Shown piece by piece: positions 22,285-38,100 of a stretch of 64,000 nt of DNA. Both the position numbers and the translations under genes were made by a program. The notes under the pieces are model-generated. The model saw only the letters and a program-made list of their open reading frames with translations, was not told the origin of the DNA and ran no database searches. Numbering within the stretch: position 1 is the first letter of the stretch; each line of letters opens with the position of its first letter. The stretch spans positions 130,363,089-130,427,088 of the forward strand of contig NC_134364.1 in assembly GCF_048569485.1 (NCBI RefSeq), written 5' to 3'. The stretch is from Anomaloglossus baeobatrachus. Taxonomy: Eukaryota; Chordata; Amphibia; Anura; Aromobatidae.

Positions 22285-24215
22285 ACCGAGCGCCGGGGGG
22301 ACACATCCATGAGCCTGGGGGGACACATCCATGAGCCTGGGGGGCGCATCCGGGGGGACACATCCCCGAGCCTGGGGGGACACATCAATGAGCCTGGGGG
22401 GCGCATCCGGGGGGACACATCCATGAGCCTGAGGGGACACATCCCGAGCCTGGGGGGACACATCAATGAGCCTGGGGGGCGCATCTGGGGGGACACATCC
22501 CTGAGCCTGAGGGGACACATCCGGGAGGACACATCCATGAGCCTTGGGGGCGCATCCGGGAGGACACATCCATGAGCCTTGGGGGCGCATCCGGGAGGAC
22601 ACATCCATGAGCCTGGGGGGCGCATCCGGGAGGACACATCCATGAGCCTGGGGGGCGCATCCGGGGGGACACATCCATGAGCTGGGGGGCGCATCTGGGG
22701 GGACACATCCATGAGCCTGGGGGGCGCATCTGGGGGGCACATCCGGGGGGACACATCCCGAGCCTGGGGGGACACATCAATGAGCCTTGGGGGCGCATCC
22801 GGGAGGACACATCCATGAGCCTGGGGGGCGCATCCGGGAGGACACATCCATGAGCCTTGGGGGCGCATCCGGGAGGACACATGCATGAGCCTGGGGGGCG
22901 CATCCGGGAGGACACATCCATGAGCCTGGGGGGCGCATCCGGGGGGACACATCCATGAGCCTGGGGGGCGCATCCGGGGAGGACACATCCATGAGCCTTG
23001 GGGGCGCATCCGGGAGGACACATCCATGAGCCTGGGGGGCGCATCCGGGAGGACACATCCATGAGCCTGGGGGGCGCATCCGGGGGGACACATCCATGAG
23101 CCTGGGGGGCGCATCTGGGGGGACACATCCATGAGCCTGGGGGGCGCATCTGGGGGGCGCATCCGGGGGGACACATCCCCGAGCCTGGGGGGACACATCA
23201 ATGAGCCTGGGGGGCGCATCCGGGGGGGACACATCCATGAGCCTGGGGGGCGCATCCGGGGGGACACATCCATGAGCCTGGGGGGCGCATCTGGGGGGAC
23301 ACATCCCCGAGCCTGGGGGGCGCATCCGGGGGGACACATCCCCGAGCCTGGGGGGACACATCAATGAGCCTGGGGGGCGCATCCGGGGGGACACATCCAT
23401 GAGCCTGGGGGCGCATCCGGGGGGACACATCCATGAGCCTGGGGGGCGCATCCGGGGGGACACATCCATGAGCCTGGGGGGCGCATCCGGGGGGACACAT
23501 CCATGAGCCTGGGGGGCGCATCTGGGGGGACACATCCCCGAGCCTGGGGGGCGCATCCGGGGGGACACATCCCCGAGCCTGGGGAGACACATCAATGAGC
23601 CTGGGGGGGCGCATCCGGGGGGGACACATCCATGAGCCTGGGGGGGCGCATCCGGGGGGACACATCCCCGAGCCTGGGGGGACACATCAATGAGCCTGGG
23701 GGGCGCATCCGGGGGGACACATCCATGAGCCTGGGGGGCGCATCCGGGGGGGACACATCCATGAGCCTGGGGGGCGCATCCGGGGGGACACATCCATGAG
23801 CCTGGGGGCGCATCCGGGGGGACACATCCATGAGCCTGGGGGGCGTATCCGGGGGGGACACATCCATGAGCCTGGGGGTGGGGGGGACACATCCATGAGC
23901 CTGGGGGTGGGGGGAACACATCCATGAGCCTGGGGGTGGGGGGGACACATCCATGAGCCTGGGGGTGGGGGGGACACATCCATGAGCCTGGGGGTGGGGG
24001 GGACACATCCATGAGCCTGGGGGTGGGGAGGAGCACATCCATGAGCCTGGGGGTGGGGGGGACATCCATGAGCCTGGGGGGTGGGGGGGACACATCCATG
24101 AGCCTGGGGGTGGGGGGGGACACATCCATGAGCCTGGGGGTGGGGGGGACACATCCATGAGCCTGGGGGTGGGGGGGACACATCCATGAGCCTGGGGGTG
24201 GGGGGGACACTTCCA
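22285..24215. repeat. ~35-bp minisatellite at the start of CKS1B intron 1
   Basis: The array begins within a few bases of the exon 1 donor. The full unit contains CACATCCATGAGCCTGGGG then GGCGCATCCGGGGGGA, about 35 bp; shortened units lack one half. From about 23870 to 24210 the unit simplifies to about 29-30 bp with GAGCCTGGGGGTGGGGGG. Long Pro/Cys-rich frames on the - strand are artefacts. G runs of five to nine make the + strand G-quadruplex prone. Confidence 0.92.
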
Positions 24216-24399
24216 CGATGGACGTGCTAAAAAGGATGAAGAAAAGCTATAAATAAAGACTAAATCTAATAACCTCTGTCACAAATGCTAGACATGAGTG
24301 AGGGGCGTCATAGACACAGCGCGGACGTGCAGTGTATGTGGTTACAGGGGTGAGACCGCCCATAGCGAGGAGTGTATATGCCTGTGTTACATGGCCGGG

Positions 24400-25995
24400 G
24401 AATAAGCATGGAATATATGCAGACCATAGGCAAATGTCCCCACATCCCATATCCACAGGTGCGTATCGTCTGCTCTTTAGTTGGGGATGAAGACGGTGTA
24501 TACGATGAAGATCATTAAATGAACGCATCCCCATATACACAGGTGCGTATTGTATGCCTGTGCGCCTGAGGTGGGGACTGAAGAAGCATTGTATGTGGAT
24601 AATAGGGGAATGAGCGCGCCCCATATCCACAGGTGCGTATTGTATGCCTGTGCGCTGAGGTGGGGACTGAAGAAGCATTGTGTGTAGATAATAGGGGAAT
24701 GAGCGTGCCCCATATCCACAGGTGCGTATTGTATGCCTGAGGTGGGGACTGAAGAAGCATTGTGTGTAGATAATAGGGGAATGAGCGTGCCCCATATCCA
24801 CAGGTGCGTATTGTATGCCTGTGCGCCTGAGGTGGGGACTGAAGAAGCATTGTGTGTAGATAATAGGGGAATGAGCGTGCCCCATATCCACAGGTGCGTA
24901 TTGTATGCCTGTGCGCCTGAGGTGGGGACTGAAGAAGCATTGTGTGTAGATAATAGGGGAATGAGCGTGCCCCATATCCACAGGTGCGTATTGTATGCCT
25001 GTGCGCCTGAGGTGGGGACTGAAGAAGCATTGTGTGTAGATAATAGGGGAATGAGCGTGCCCCATATCCACAGGTGCGTATTGTATGCCTGTGCGCCTGA
25101 GGTGGGGACTGAAGAAGCATTGTGTGTAGATAATAGGGGAATGAGCGTGCCCCATATCCACAGGTGCGTATTGTATGCCTGTGCGCCTGAGGTGGGGACT
25201 GAAGAAGCATTGTGTGTGGATAATAGGGGAATGAGCGTGCCCCATATCCACAGGTGCGTATTGTATGCCTGTGCGCCTGAGGTGGGGACTGAAGAAGCAT
25301 TGTGTGTAGATAATAGGGGAATGAGCGTGCCCCATATCCACAGGTGCGTATTGTATGCCTGTGCGCCTGAGGTGGGGACTGAAGAAGCATTGTGTGTGGA
25401 TAATAGGGGAATGAGCGTGCCCCATATCCACAGGTGCGTATTGTATGCCTGTGCGCCTGAGGTGGGGACTGAAGAAGCATTGTGTGTAGATAATAGGGGA
25501 ATGAGCGTGCCCCATATACACAGGTGCGTATTGTATGCCTGTGCGCCTGAGGTGGGGACTGAAGAAGCATTGTGTGTGGATAATAGGGGAATGAGCGTGC
25601 CCCATATCCACAGGTGCGTATTGTATGCCTGTGCGCCTGAGGTGGGGACTGAAGAAGCATTGTGTGTGGATAATAGGGGAATGAGCGCGCCCCATATCCA
25701 CAGGTGCGTATTGTATGCCTGTGCGCCTGAGGTGGGGACTGAAGAAGCATTGTATGTGGATAATAGGGGAATGAGCGCACCCCATATCCACAGGTGCGTA
25801 TTGTATGCCTGTGCGCCTGAGGTGGGGACTGAAGAAGCATTGTGTGTAGATAATAGGGGAATGAGCGTGCCCCATATCCACAGGTGCGTATTGTATGCCT
25901 GTGCGCCTGAGGTGGGGACTGAAGAAGCATTGTGTGTAGATAATAGGGGAATGAGCGCACCCCATATCCACAGGTGCGTATTGTATGCCTGTATT
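24400..25995. repeat. 90-bp minisatellite, left arm of the palindrome
   Basis: About 16 units of 90 bp, almost identical from 24781 to 25985, each containing CCCCATATCCACAGGTGCGT and GGTGGGGACTGAAGAAGC. Because 90 is divisible by three, both strands stay open with 30-residue repeats; these are artefacts. Diverged half-units occur at about 24400-24540. Some units differ by a few single-base substitutions (GCGTGCC/GCGCGCC, TGTGTAG/TGTGTGG). Confidence 0.93.
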
Positions 25996-26044
25996 TCATA
26001 TCTGGGGACTGAGCTGGAAGTCTACAAAGTATTCATCAATCTTT

Positions 26045-26699
26045 CCATTATATAGTGAGTTACTGATGTCGGTGTGTGAGTGTCAGAGACGGAAGACAGC
26101 AACGATTAGTGAGTAACATCGGGGGGCTGCACCCGACATCTGACATCAAGGAAAATAAGACCCTGCTCCATAGAACCGCATCCAAATACAGCCGAGGCAA
26201 GACCCCGCAACACCACGCGGAGAGGATCCACATCTCCAGCCCACGTAGTGGCCGATCTGCACGCTCCCAAGACCCCGCAACAACAGCCCCAAACATCAGC
26301 ATTTTCCTTTGTACCAGCCTCTAGGGGTCCGACACCTTGTTGGGCAGAGGAGATCACACCCCTCCTCTTCACACAACTACTGTATATCATTCAATGCAAA
26401 GTGTGGAGCCCTCCACACTAACACTGTAACATGCCTCCTGCAGAGGAGGAAAATGCTGATGTTTGGGGCTGTTGTTGCGGGGTCTTGGGAGCGTGCAGAT
26501 CGGCCACTACGTGGGCTGGAGGATGTGGATCCTCTCCGCGTGGTGTTGCGGGGTCTTGCCTCGGCTGTATTTGGATGCGGTTCTATGGAGCAGGGTCTTA
26601 TTTTCCTTGATGTCAGATGTCCGGGTGCAGCCCCCCGATGTTACTCACTAATCGTTGCTGACACTCACACACCGACATCAGTAACTCACTATATAATGG
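26045..26699. repeat. core inverted repeat of the palindrome
   Basis: Arm 26045-26308 and arm 26447-26699 are reverse complements with only a few differences; both outer ends carry CCATTATATAG. The spacer (26309-26446) is unique, with no frame of note and its own short GGAGCCCTCC-type symmetry. This is the best preserved part of the larger palindrome. Confidence 0.93.
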
Positions 26700-26784
26700 A
26701 ACTGTAAAGATAATAATAATAATAATTAGTACAGACGTCCAGCTCATTCCCCACATATCAAATACAGGCATATAACACTGTGTA

Positions 26785-29700
26785 TATGGGATATATGTTC
26801 ATTCTCCTGTAATCTGCATATATTCCATGTTCATTCCCCACCTATGTAACACCGGGAATATAACACTCACCTGTGTATATGGGGTATATGTTCATTCTCC
26901 TGTAATCTGCATATATTCCATGTTCATTCCCCACCTATGTAACACCGGGAATATAACACTCACCTGTGTATATGGGGTATATGTTCATTCTCCTGTAATC
27001 TGCATATATTCCATGTTCATTCCCCACCTATGTAACACCGGGAATATAACACTCACCTGTGTATATGGGATATATGTTCATTCTCCTGTAATCTGCATAT
27101 ATTCCATGTTCATTCCCCACCTATGTAACACAGGGAATATAACACTCACCTGTGTATATGGGATATATGTTCAGTCTCCTGTAATCTGCATATATTCCAT
27201 GTTCATTCCCACCTATGTAACACAGGGAATATAACACTCACCTGTGTATATGGGATATGTGTTCATTCTCCTGTAATCTGCATATATTCCATGTTCATTC
27301 CCCATGTATGTAACACGGGGAATATAACACTCACCTGTGTATATGGGGTATATGTTCAGTCTCCTGTAATCTGCATATATTCCATGTTCATTCCCCACCT
27401 ATGTAACACCGGGAATATAACACTCACCTGTGTATATGGGATATATGTTCATTCTCCTGTAATCTGCATATATTCCATGTTCATTCCCCACCTATGTAAC
27501 ACCGGGAATATAACACTCACCTGTGTATATGGGGTATATGTTCAGTCTCCTGTAATCTGCATATATTCCATGTTCATTCCCCACCTATGTAACACCGGGA
27601 ATATAACACTCACCTGTGTATATGGGGTATATGTTCATTCTCCTGTAATCTGCATATATTCCATGTTCATTCCCCACCTATGTAACACCGGGAATATAAC
27701 ACTCACCTGTGTATATGGGGTATATGTTCATTCTCCTGTAATCTGCATATATTCCATGTTCATTCCCCACCTATGTAACACCGGGAATATAACACTCACC
27801 TGTGTATATGGGATATGTGTTCATTCTCCTGTAATCTGCATTTATTCCTTGTTCATTCCCCACCTATGTAACACCGGGAATATAACACTCACCTGTGTAT
27901 ATGGGATATGTGTTCATTCTCCTGTAATCTGCATTTATTCCTTGTTCATTCCCCACCTATGTAACACCGGGAATATAACACTCATCTGTGTATATGGGAT
28001 ATATGTTCAGTCTCCTGTAATCTGCATATATTCCATGTTCATTCCCCATGTATGTAACACCGGGAATATAACACTCACCTGTGTATATGGGATATATGTT
28101 CATTCTCCTGTAATCTGCATATATTCCTTGTTCATTCCCCACCTATGTAACACCGGGAATATAACACTCACCTGTGTATATGGGATATGTGTTCATTCTC
28201 CTGTAATCTGCATTTATTCCTTGTTCATTCCCCACCTATGTAACACCGGGAATATAACACTCACCTGTGTATATGGGATATGTGTTCATTCTCCTGTAAT
28301 CTGCATATATTCCATGTTCATTCCCCATGTATGTAACACCGGGAATATAACACTCACCTGTGTATATGGGGGTATATGTTCATTCTCCTGTAATCTGCAT
28401 ATATTCCTTGTTCATTCCCCACCTATGTAACACCGGGAATATAACACTCACCTGTGTATATGGGATATGTGTTCATTCTCCTGTAATCTGCATATATTCC
28501 TTGTTCATTCCCCACCTATGTAACACCGGGAATATAACACTCACCTGTGTATATGGGATATATGTTCATTCTCCTGTAATCTGCATATATTCCATGTTCA
28601 TTCCCCACCTATGTAACACAGGGAATATAACACTCACCTGTGTATATGGGATATATGTTCAGTCTCCTGTAATCTGCATATATTCCATGTTCATTCCCCA
28701 CCTATGTAACACAGGGAATATAACACTCACCTGTGTATATGGGATATGTGTTCATTCTCCTGTAATCTGCATATATTCCATGTTCATTCCCATGTATGTA
28801 ACACGGGGAATATAACACTCACCTGTGTATATGGGGTATATGTTCAGTCTCCTGTAATCTGCATATATTCCATGTTCATTCCCCACCTATGTAACACCGG
28901 GAATATAACACTCACCTGTGTATATGGGATATATGTTCATTCTCCTGTAATCTGCATATATTCCATGTTCATTCCCCACCTATGTAACACCGGGAATATA
29001 ACACTCACCTGTGTATATGGGATATGTGTTCATTCTCCTGTAATCTGCATATATTCCATGTTCATTCCCCACCTATGTAACACCGGGAATATAACACTCA
29101 CCTGTGTATATGGGGTATATGTTCATTCTCCTGTAATCTGCATATATTCCATGTTCATTCCCCACCTATGTAACACCGGGAATATAACACTCACCTGTGT
29201 ATATGGGGTATATGTTCATTCTCCTCTAATCTGCATATATTCCATGTTCATTCCCCACCTATGTAACACCGGGAATATAACACTCACCTGTGTATATGGG
29301 ATATGTGTTCATTCTCCTGTAATCTGCATTTATTCCTTGTTCATTCCCCACCTATGTAACACCGGGAATATAACACTCACCTGTGTATATGGGATATGTG
29401 TTCATTCTCCTGTAATCTGCATTTATTCCTTGTTCATTCCCCACCTATGTAACACCGGGAATATAACACTCATCTGTGTATATGGGATATATGTTCAGTC
29501 TCCTGTAATCTGCATATATTCCATGTTCATTCCCCACCTATGTAACACCGGGAATATAACACTCACCTGTGTATATGGGGTATATGTTCATTCTCCTGTA
29601 ATCTGCATATATTCCATGTTCATTCCCCACCTATGTAACACCGGGAATATAACACTCACCTGTGTATATGGGGTATATGTTCATTCTCCTGTAATCTGCA

Positions 29701-31385
29701 TATATTCCATGTTCATTCCCCATGTATGTAACACCGGGAATATAACACTCACCTGTGTATATGGGATATATGTTCATTCTCCTGTAATCTGCATATATTC
29801 CTTGTTCATTCCCCACCTATGTAACACCGGGAATATAACACTCACCTGTGTATATGGGATATGTGTTCATTCTCCTGTAATCTGCATTTATTCCTTGTTC
29901 ATTCCCCACCTATGTAACACCGGGAATATAACACTCATCTGTGTATATGGGATATATGTTCAGTCTCCTGTAATCTGCATATATTCCATGTTCATTCCCC
30001 ATGTATGTAACACCGGGAATATAACACTCACCTGTGTATATGGGATATGTGTTCATTCTCCTGTAATCTGCATATATTCCATGTTCATTCCTCACCTATG
30101 TAACACCGGGAATATAACACTCACCTGTGTATATGGGGTATATGTTCATTCTCCTGTAATCTGCATATATTCCATGTTCATTCCCCATGTATGTAACACG
30201 GGGAATAACGCACTCACCTGTGTATATGGGGTATATGTTCATTCTCCTGTAATCTGCATATATTCCATGTTCATTCCCCATGTATGTAACACCGGGAATA
30301 TAACACTCACCTGTGTATATGGGGTATATGTTCAGTCTCCTGTAATCTGCATATATTCCATGTTCATTCCCCACCTATGTAACACAGGGAATATAACACT
30401 CACCTGTGTATATGGGATATATGTTCATTCTCCTGTAATCTGCATATATTCCATGTTCATTCCCCACCTATGTAACACAGGGAATATAACACTCACCTGT
30501 GTATATGGGGTATATGTTCATTCTCCTGTAATCTGCATATATTCCATGTTCATTCCCCACCTATGTAACACCGGGAATAACGCACTCACCTGTGTATATG
30601 GGGTATATGTTCATTCTCCTGTAATCTGCATATATTCCATGTTCATTCCCCACCTATGTAACACCGGGAATATAACACTCACCTGTGTATATGGGGTATA
30701 TGTTCATTCTCCTGTAATCTGCATATATTCCATGTTCATTCTCCACCTATGTAACACCGGGAATATAACACTCACCTGTGTATATGGGATATGTGTTCAG
30801 TCTCCTGTAATCTGCATATATTCCATGTTCATTCCCCACCTATGTAACACCGGGAATATAACACTCACCTGTGTATATGGGATATGTGTTCAGTCTCCTG
30901 TAATCTGCATATATTCCATGTTCATTCCCCACCTATGTAACACCGGGAATATAACACTCACCTGTGTATATGGGATATATGTTCATTCTCCTGTAATCTG
31001 CATTTATTCCATGTTCATTCCCCACCTATGTAACACCGGGAATATAACACTCACCTGTGTATATGGGGTATATGTTCATTCTCCTGTAATCTGCATATAT
31101 TCCATGTTCATTCCCCACCTATGTAACACCGGGAATATAACACTCACCTGTGTATATGGGGTATATGTTCATTCTCCTGTAATCTGCATATATTCCATGT
31201 TCATTCCCCACCTATGTAACACCGGGAATAACGCACTCACCTGTGTATATGGGGTATATGTTCATTCTCCTGTAATCTGCATATATTCCATGTTCATTCC
31301 CCACCTATGTAACACCGGGAATATAACACTCACCTGTGTATATGGGATATGTGTTCAGTCTCCTGTAATCTGCATATTCCATGTC
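26785..31385. repeat. 93-bp minisatellite, right arm of the palindrome
   Basis: About 49 units of 93 bp containing TTCATTCCCCACCTATGTAA, ACACTCACCTGTGTATATGG and TTCTCCTGTAATCTGC. The reverse complement of the 90-bp unit aligns along its whole length (TTCAGTCCCCACCT, CACCTGTGGATATGGGG, CTCATTC), so the two arrays share an ancestor. Frames of up to 880 codons are open because 93 is divisible by three. Each unit carries, on the - strand, CAGGTGAGT, a perfect 5' splice-site string. Confidence 0.93.
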
Positions 31386-31485
31386 TGAGACCTGTCGCTC
31401 ATCTCTATAATTTGTGACTAAGACGTTATGGAAATTGTTTTTATTTATTCCTTTCTTTATTCTGTTTAGTATTTCCCCATCCATG

Positions 31486-34894
<3,409 letters not shown>

Positions 34895-35102
34895 ACGTAT
34901 TAGTGTATTTCTAAAGCTGCTAGTGACATGGATTTCTCACTAGTTGTTGGTAACAACCCATCCAATCCACACAGGCAAAGAGATCAAACCATAGACGACC
35001 ATACATTATGTGTAATAATGAGAACTGACACAGGGAAGTATTGCACACGCTACTGAAATGTATTTAATACTTAGCACATTCCTCTTTGTTGGTGATGAAG
35101 CT

Positions 35103-38100
35103 CCAGACGCCTCCTGTATGGAGACACTGGTCGCCTGCATTGCTCAGGTGGATTTTGGCCCATTCTTCCGCACACACTCCTCACATCCTGTATGGAGACA
35201 CTAGTCACCTGCATTGCTCAGGTGGGATTTGGCCCATTCTTCCGCACACACTCCTCACATCCTGTATGGAGACACTAGTCGTCTGCATTGCTCAGGTGGA
35301 TTTTGGCCCATTCTTCCGCACACACTCCTCACATCCTGTATGGAGACACTAGTCGCCTGCATTGCTCAGGTGGATTTTGGCCCATTCTTCCGCACACACT
35401 CCTCACATCCTGTATGGAGACACTAGTCACCTGCATTGCTCAGGTGGATTTTGGTCCATTCTTCCGCACACACTCCTCACATCCTGTATGGAGACACTAG
35501 TCGCCTGCATTGCTCAGGTGGATTTTGGCCCATTCTTCCGCACACACTCCTCACATCCTGTATGGAGACACTAGTCGTCTGCATTGCTCAGGTGGATTTT
35601 GGTCCATTCTTCCGCACACACTCCTCACATCCTGTATGGAGACACTAGTCGCCTGCATTGCTCAGGTGGATTTTGGCCCATTCTTCCACACACACACTCC
35701 TCACATCCTGTATGGAGACACTAGTCCCTGCATTGCTCAGGTGGATTTTGGCCCATTCTTCCGCACACACTCCTCACATCCTGTATGGAGACACTAGTCA
35801 CCTGCATTGCTCAGGTGGGATTTGGCCCATTCTTCCGCACACACTCCTCACATCCTGTATGGAGACACTAGTCGTCTGCATTGCTCAGGTGGATTTTGGT
35901 CCATTCTTCCGCACACACTCCTCACATCCTGTATGGAGACACTAGTCGCCTGCATTGCTCAGGTGGATTTTGGCCCATTCTTCCGCACACTCCTCACATC
36001 CTGTATGGAGACACTAGTCGCCTGCATTGCTCAGGTGGATTTTGGCCCATTCTTCCGCACACACTCCTCACATCCTGTATGGAGACACTAGTCGCCTGCA
36101 TTGCTCAGGTGGATTTTGGCCCATTCTTCCGCACACTCCTCACATCCTGTATGGAGACACTAGTCGCCTGCATTGCTCAGGTGGATTTTGGCCCATTCTT
36201 CCGCACACTCCTCACATCCTGTATGGAGACACTAGTTGTCTGCATTGCTCAGGTGGATTTTGGCCCATTCTTCCGCACACACTCCTCACATCCTGTATGG
36301 AGACACTACTCGCCTGCATTGCTCAGGTGGATTTTGGCCCATTCTTCCGCACACACTCCTCACATCCTGTATGGAGACACTAGTCGCCTGCATTGCTCAG
36401 GTGGATTTGGCCCATTCTTCCACACACACTCCTCACATCCTGTATGGAGACACTAGTCGCCTGCATTGCTCAGGTGGATTTTGTTCCATTCTTCCGCACA
36501 CAATCCTCACATCCGGTATGGAGACACTAGTCGCCTGCATTGCTCAGGTGGATTTTGGACCATTCTTCCGCACACACTCCTCACATCCTGTATGGAGACA
36601 CTAGTCGCCTGCATTGCTCAGGTGGATTTTGGACCATTCTTCCGCACACACTCCTCACATCCGGTATGGAGACACTAGTCGCCTGCATTGCTCAGGTGGA
36701 TTTTGGCCCATTCTTCTGCACACACTCCTCACATCCTGTATGGAGACACTAGTCGCCTGCATTGCTCAGGTGGATTTTGGCCCATTCTTCTGCACACACT
36801 CCTCACATCCTGTATGGAGACACTAGTCGCCTGCATTGCTCAGGTGGATTTTGGCCCATTCTTCCGCACACACTCCTCACATCCTGTATGGAGACACTAG
36901 TCGCCTGCATTGCTCAGGTGGATTTTGGCCCATTCTTCCGCACACACTCCTCACATCCTGTATGGAGACACTAGTCGCCTGCATTGCTCAGGTGGATTTT
37001 GACCCATTCTTACGCACACACTCCTCACATCCTGTATGGAGACACTAGTCGCCTGCATTGCTCAGGTGGGATTTGGCCCATTCTTCCACACACACTCCTC
37101 ACATCCTGTATGGAGACACTAGTCGCCTGCATTGCTCAGGTGGATTTTGTTCCATTCTTCCGCACACAATCCTCACATCCGGTATGGAGACACTAGTCGC
37201 CTGCATTGCTCAGGTGGATTTTGGACCATTCTTCCGCACACACTCCTCACATCCTGTATGGAGACACTAGTCGCCTGCATTGCTCAGGTGGATTTTAGAC
37301 CATTCTTCCGCACACACTCCTCACATCCGGTATGGAGACACTAGTCGCCTGCATTGCTCAGGTGGATTTTGGCCCATTCTTCCACACACACACTCCTCAC
37401 ATCCTGTATGGAGACACTAGTCCCTGCATTGCTCAGGTGGATTTTGGCCCATTCTTCCGCACACACTCCTCACATCCTGTATGGAGACACTAGTCCCTGC
37501 ATTGCTCAGGTGGATTTTGGTCCAGTCTTCCGCACACACTCCTCACATCCTGTATGGAGACACTAGTCGCCTGCATTGCTCAGGTGGATTTTGGACCATT
37601 CTTCCGCACACACTCCTCACATCCTGTATGGACACACTAGTCACCTGCATTGCTCAGGTGGATTTTGGACCATTCTTCTGCACACACTCCTCACATCCTG
37701 TATGGAGACACTAGTCGCCTGCATTGCTCAGGTGGATTTTGGCCCATTCTTCTGCACACACTCCTCACATCCTGTATGGAGACACTAGTCCCTGCATTGC
37801 TCAGGTGGATTTTGGCCCATTCTTCCGCACACACTCCTCACATCCTGTATGGAGACACTAGTCGCCTGCATTGCTCAGGTGGATTTTGGCCCATTCTTCC
37901 GCACACACTCCTCACATCCTGTATGGAGACACTAGTCGCCTGCATTGCTCAGGTGGATTTTGGCCCATTCTTCCGCACACACTCCTCACATCCTGTATGG
38001 AGACACTAGTCGCCTGCATTGCTCAGGTGGATTTTGGACCATTCTTCCGCACACAATCCTCACATCCGGTATGGAGACACTAGTCGCCTGCATTGCTCAG

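Larger units (their letters stand above)
24216..31485. other. 7.3-kb imperfect palindrome (foldback element) with expanded arms
   Basis: A central near-perfect inverted repeat (26045-26308 against 26447-26699) is flanked on both sides by sequence that stays complementary. Left of it is AAGTCTACAAAG; right of it, in reverse, is an AGACGTCCAGCTC block. Next come the two minisatellites, whose units are reverse-complement homologues. Finally, the outermost unique stretches match: 24225-24330 (AATAAAGACTAAATC, GTCACAAATGCTAGA) against 31385-31480 reversed (AATAAAAACAATTTC, GTCACAAATTATAGA). The ~35-bp array lies on both outer sides in one orientation, so the palindrome looks like an insertion into that array. 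There is no coding region. Class unknown; a foldback DNA transposon or large MITE is most likely. Confidence 0.75.

Noticed and set aside
22026-24216. Pro/Cys-rich - strand frames (MCPPGCAPQAHG repeats) near the CKS1B promoter
   Set aside because: They coincide with the ~35-bp array; several frames are open and no unique protein segment is present.
24515-31388. Long frames with 30- or 31-residue repeats resembling a repeat protein
   Set aside because: Unit lengths 90 and 93 are divisible by three; frames are open on both strands or unsupported, and the region is intronic.
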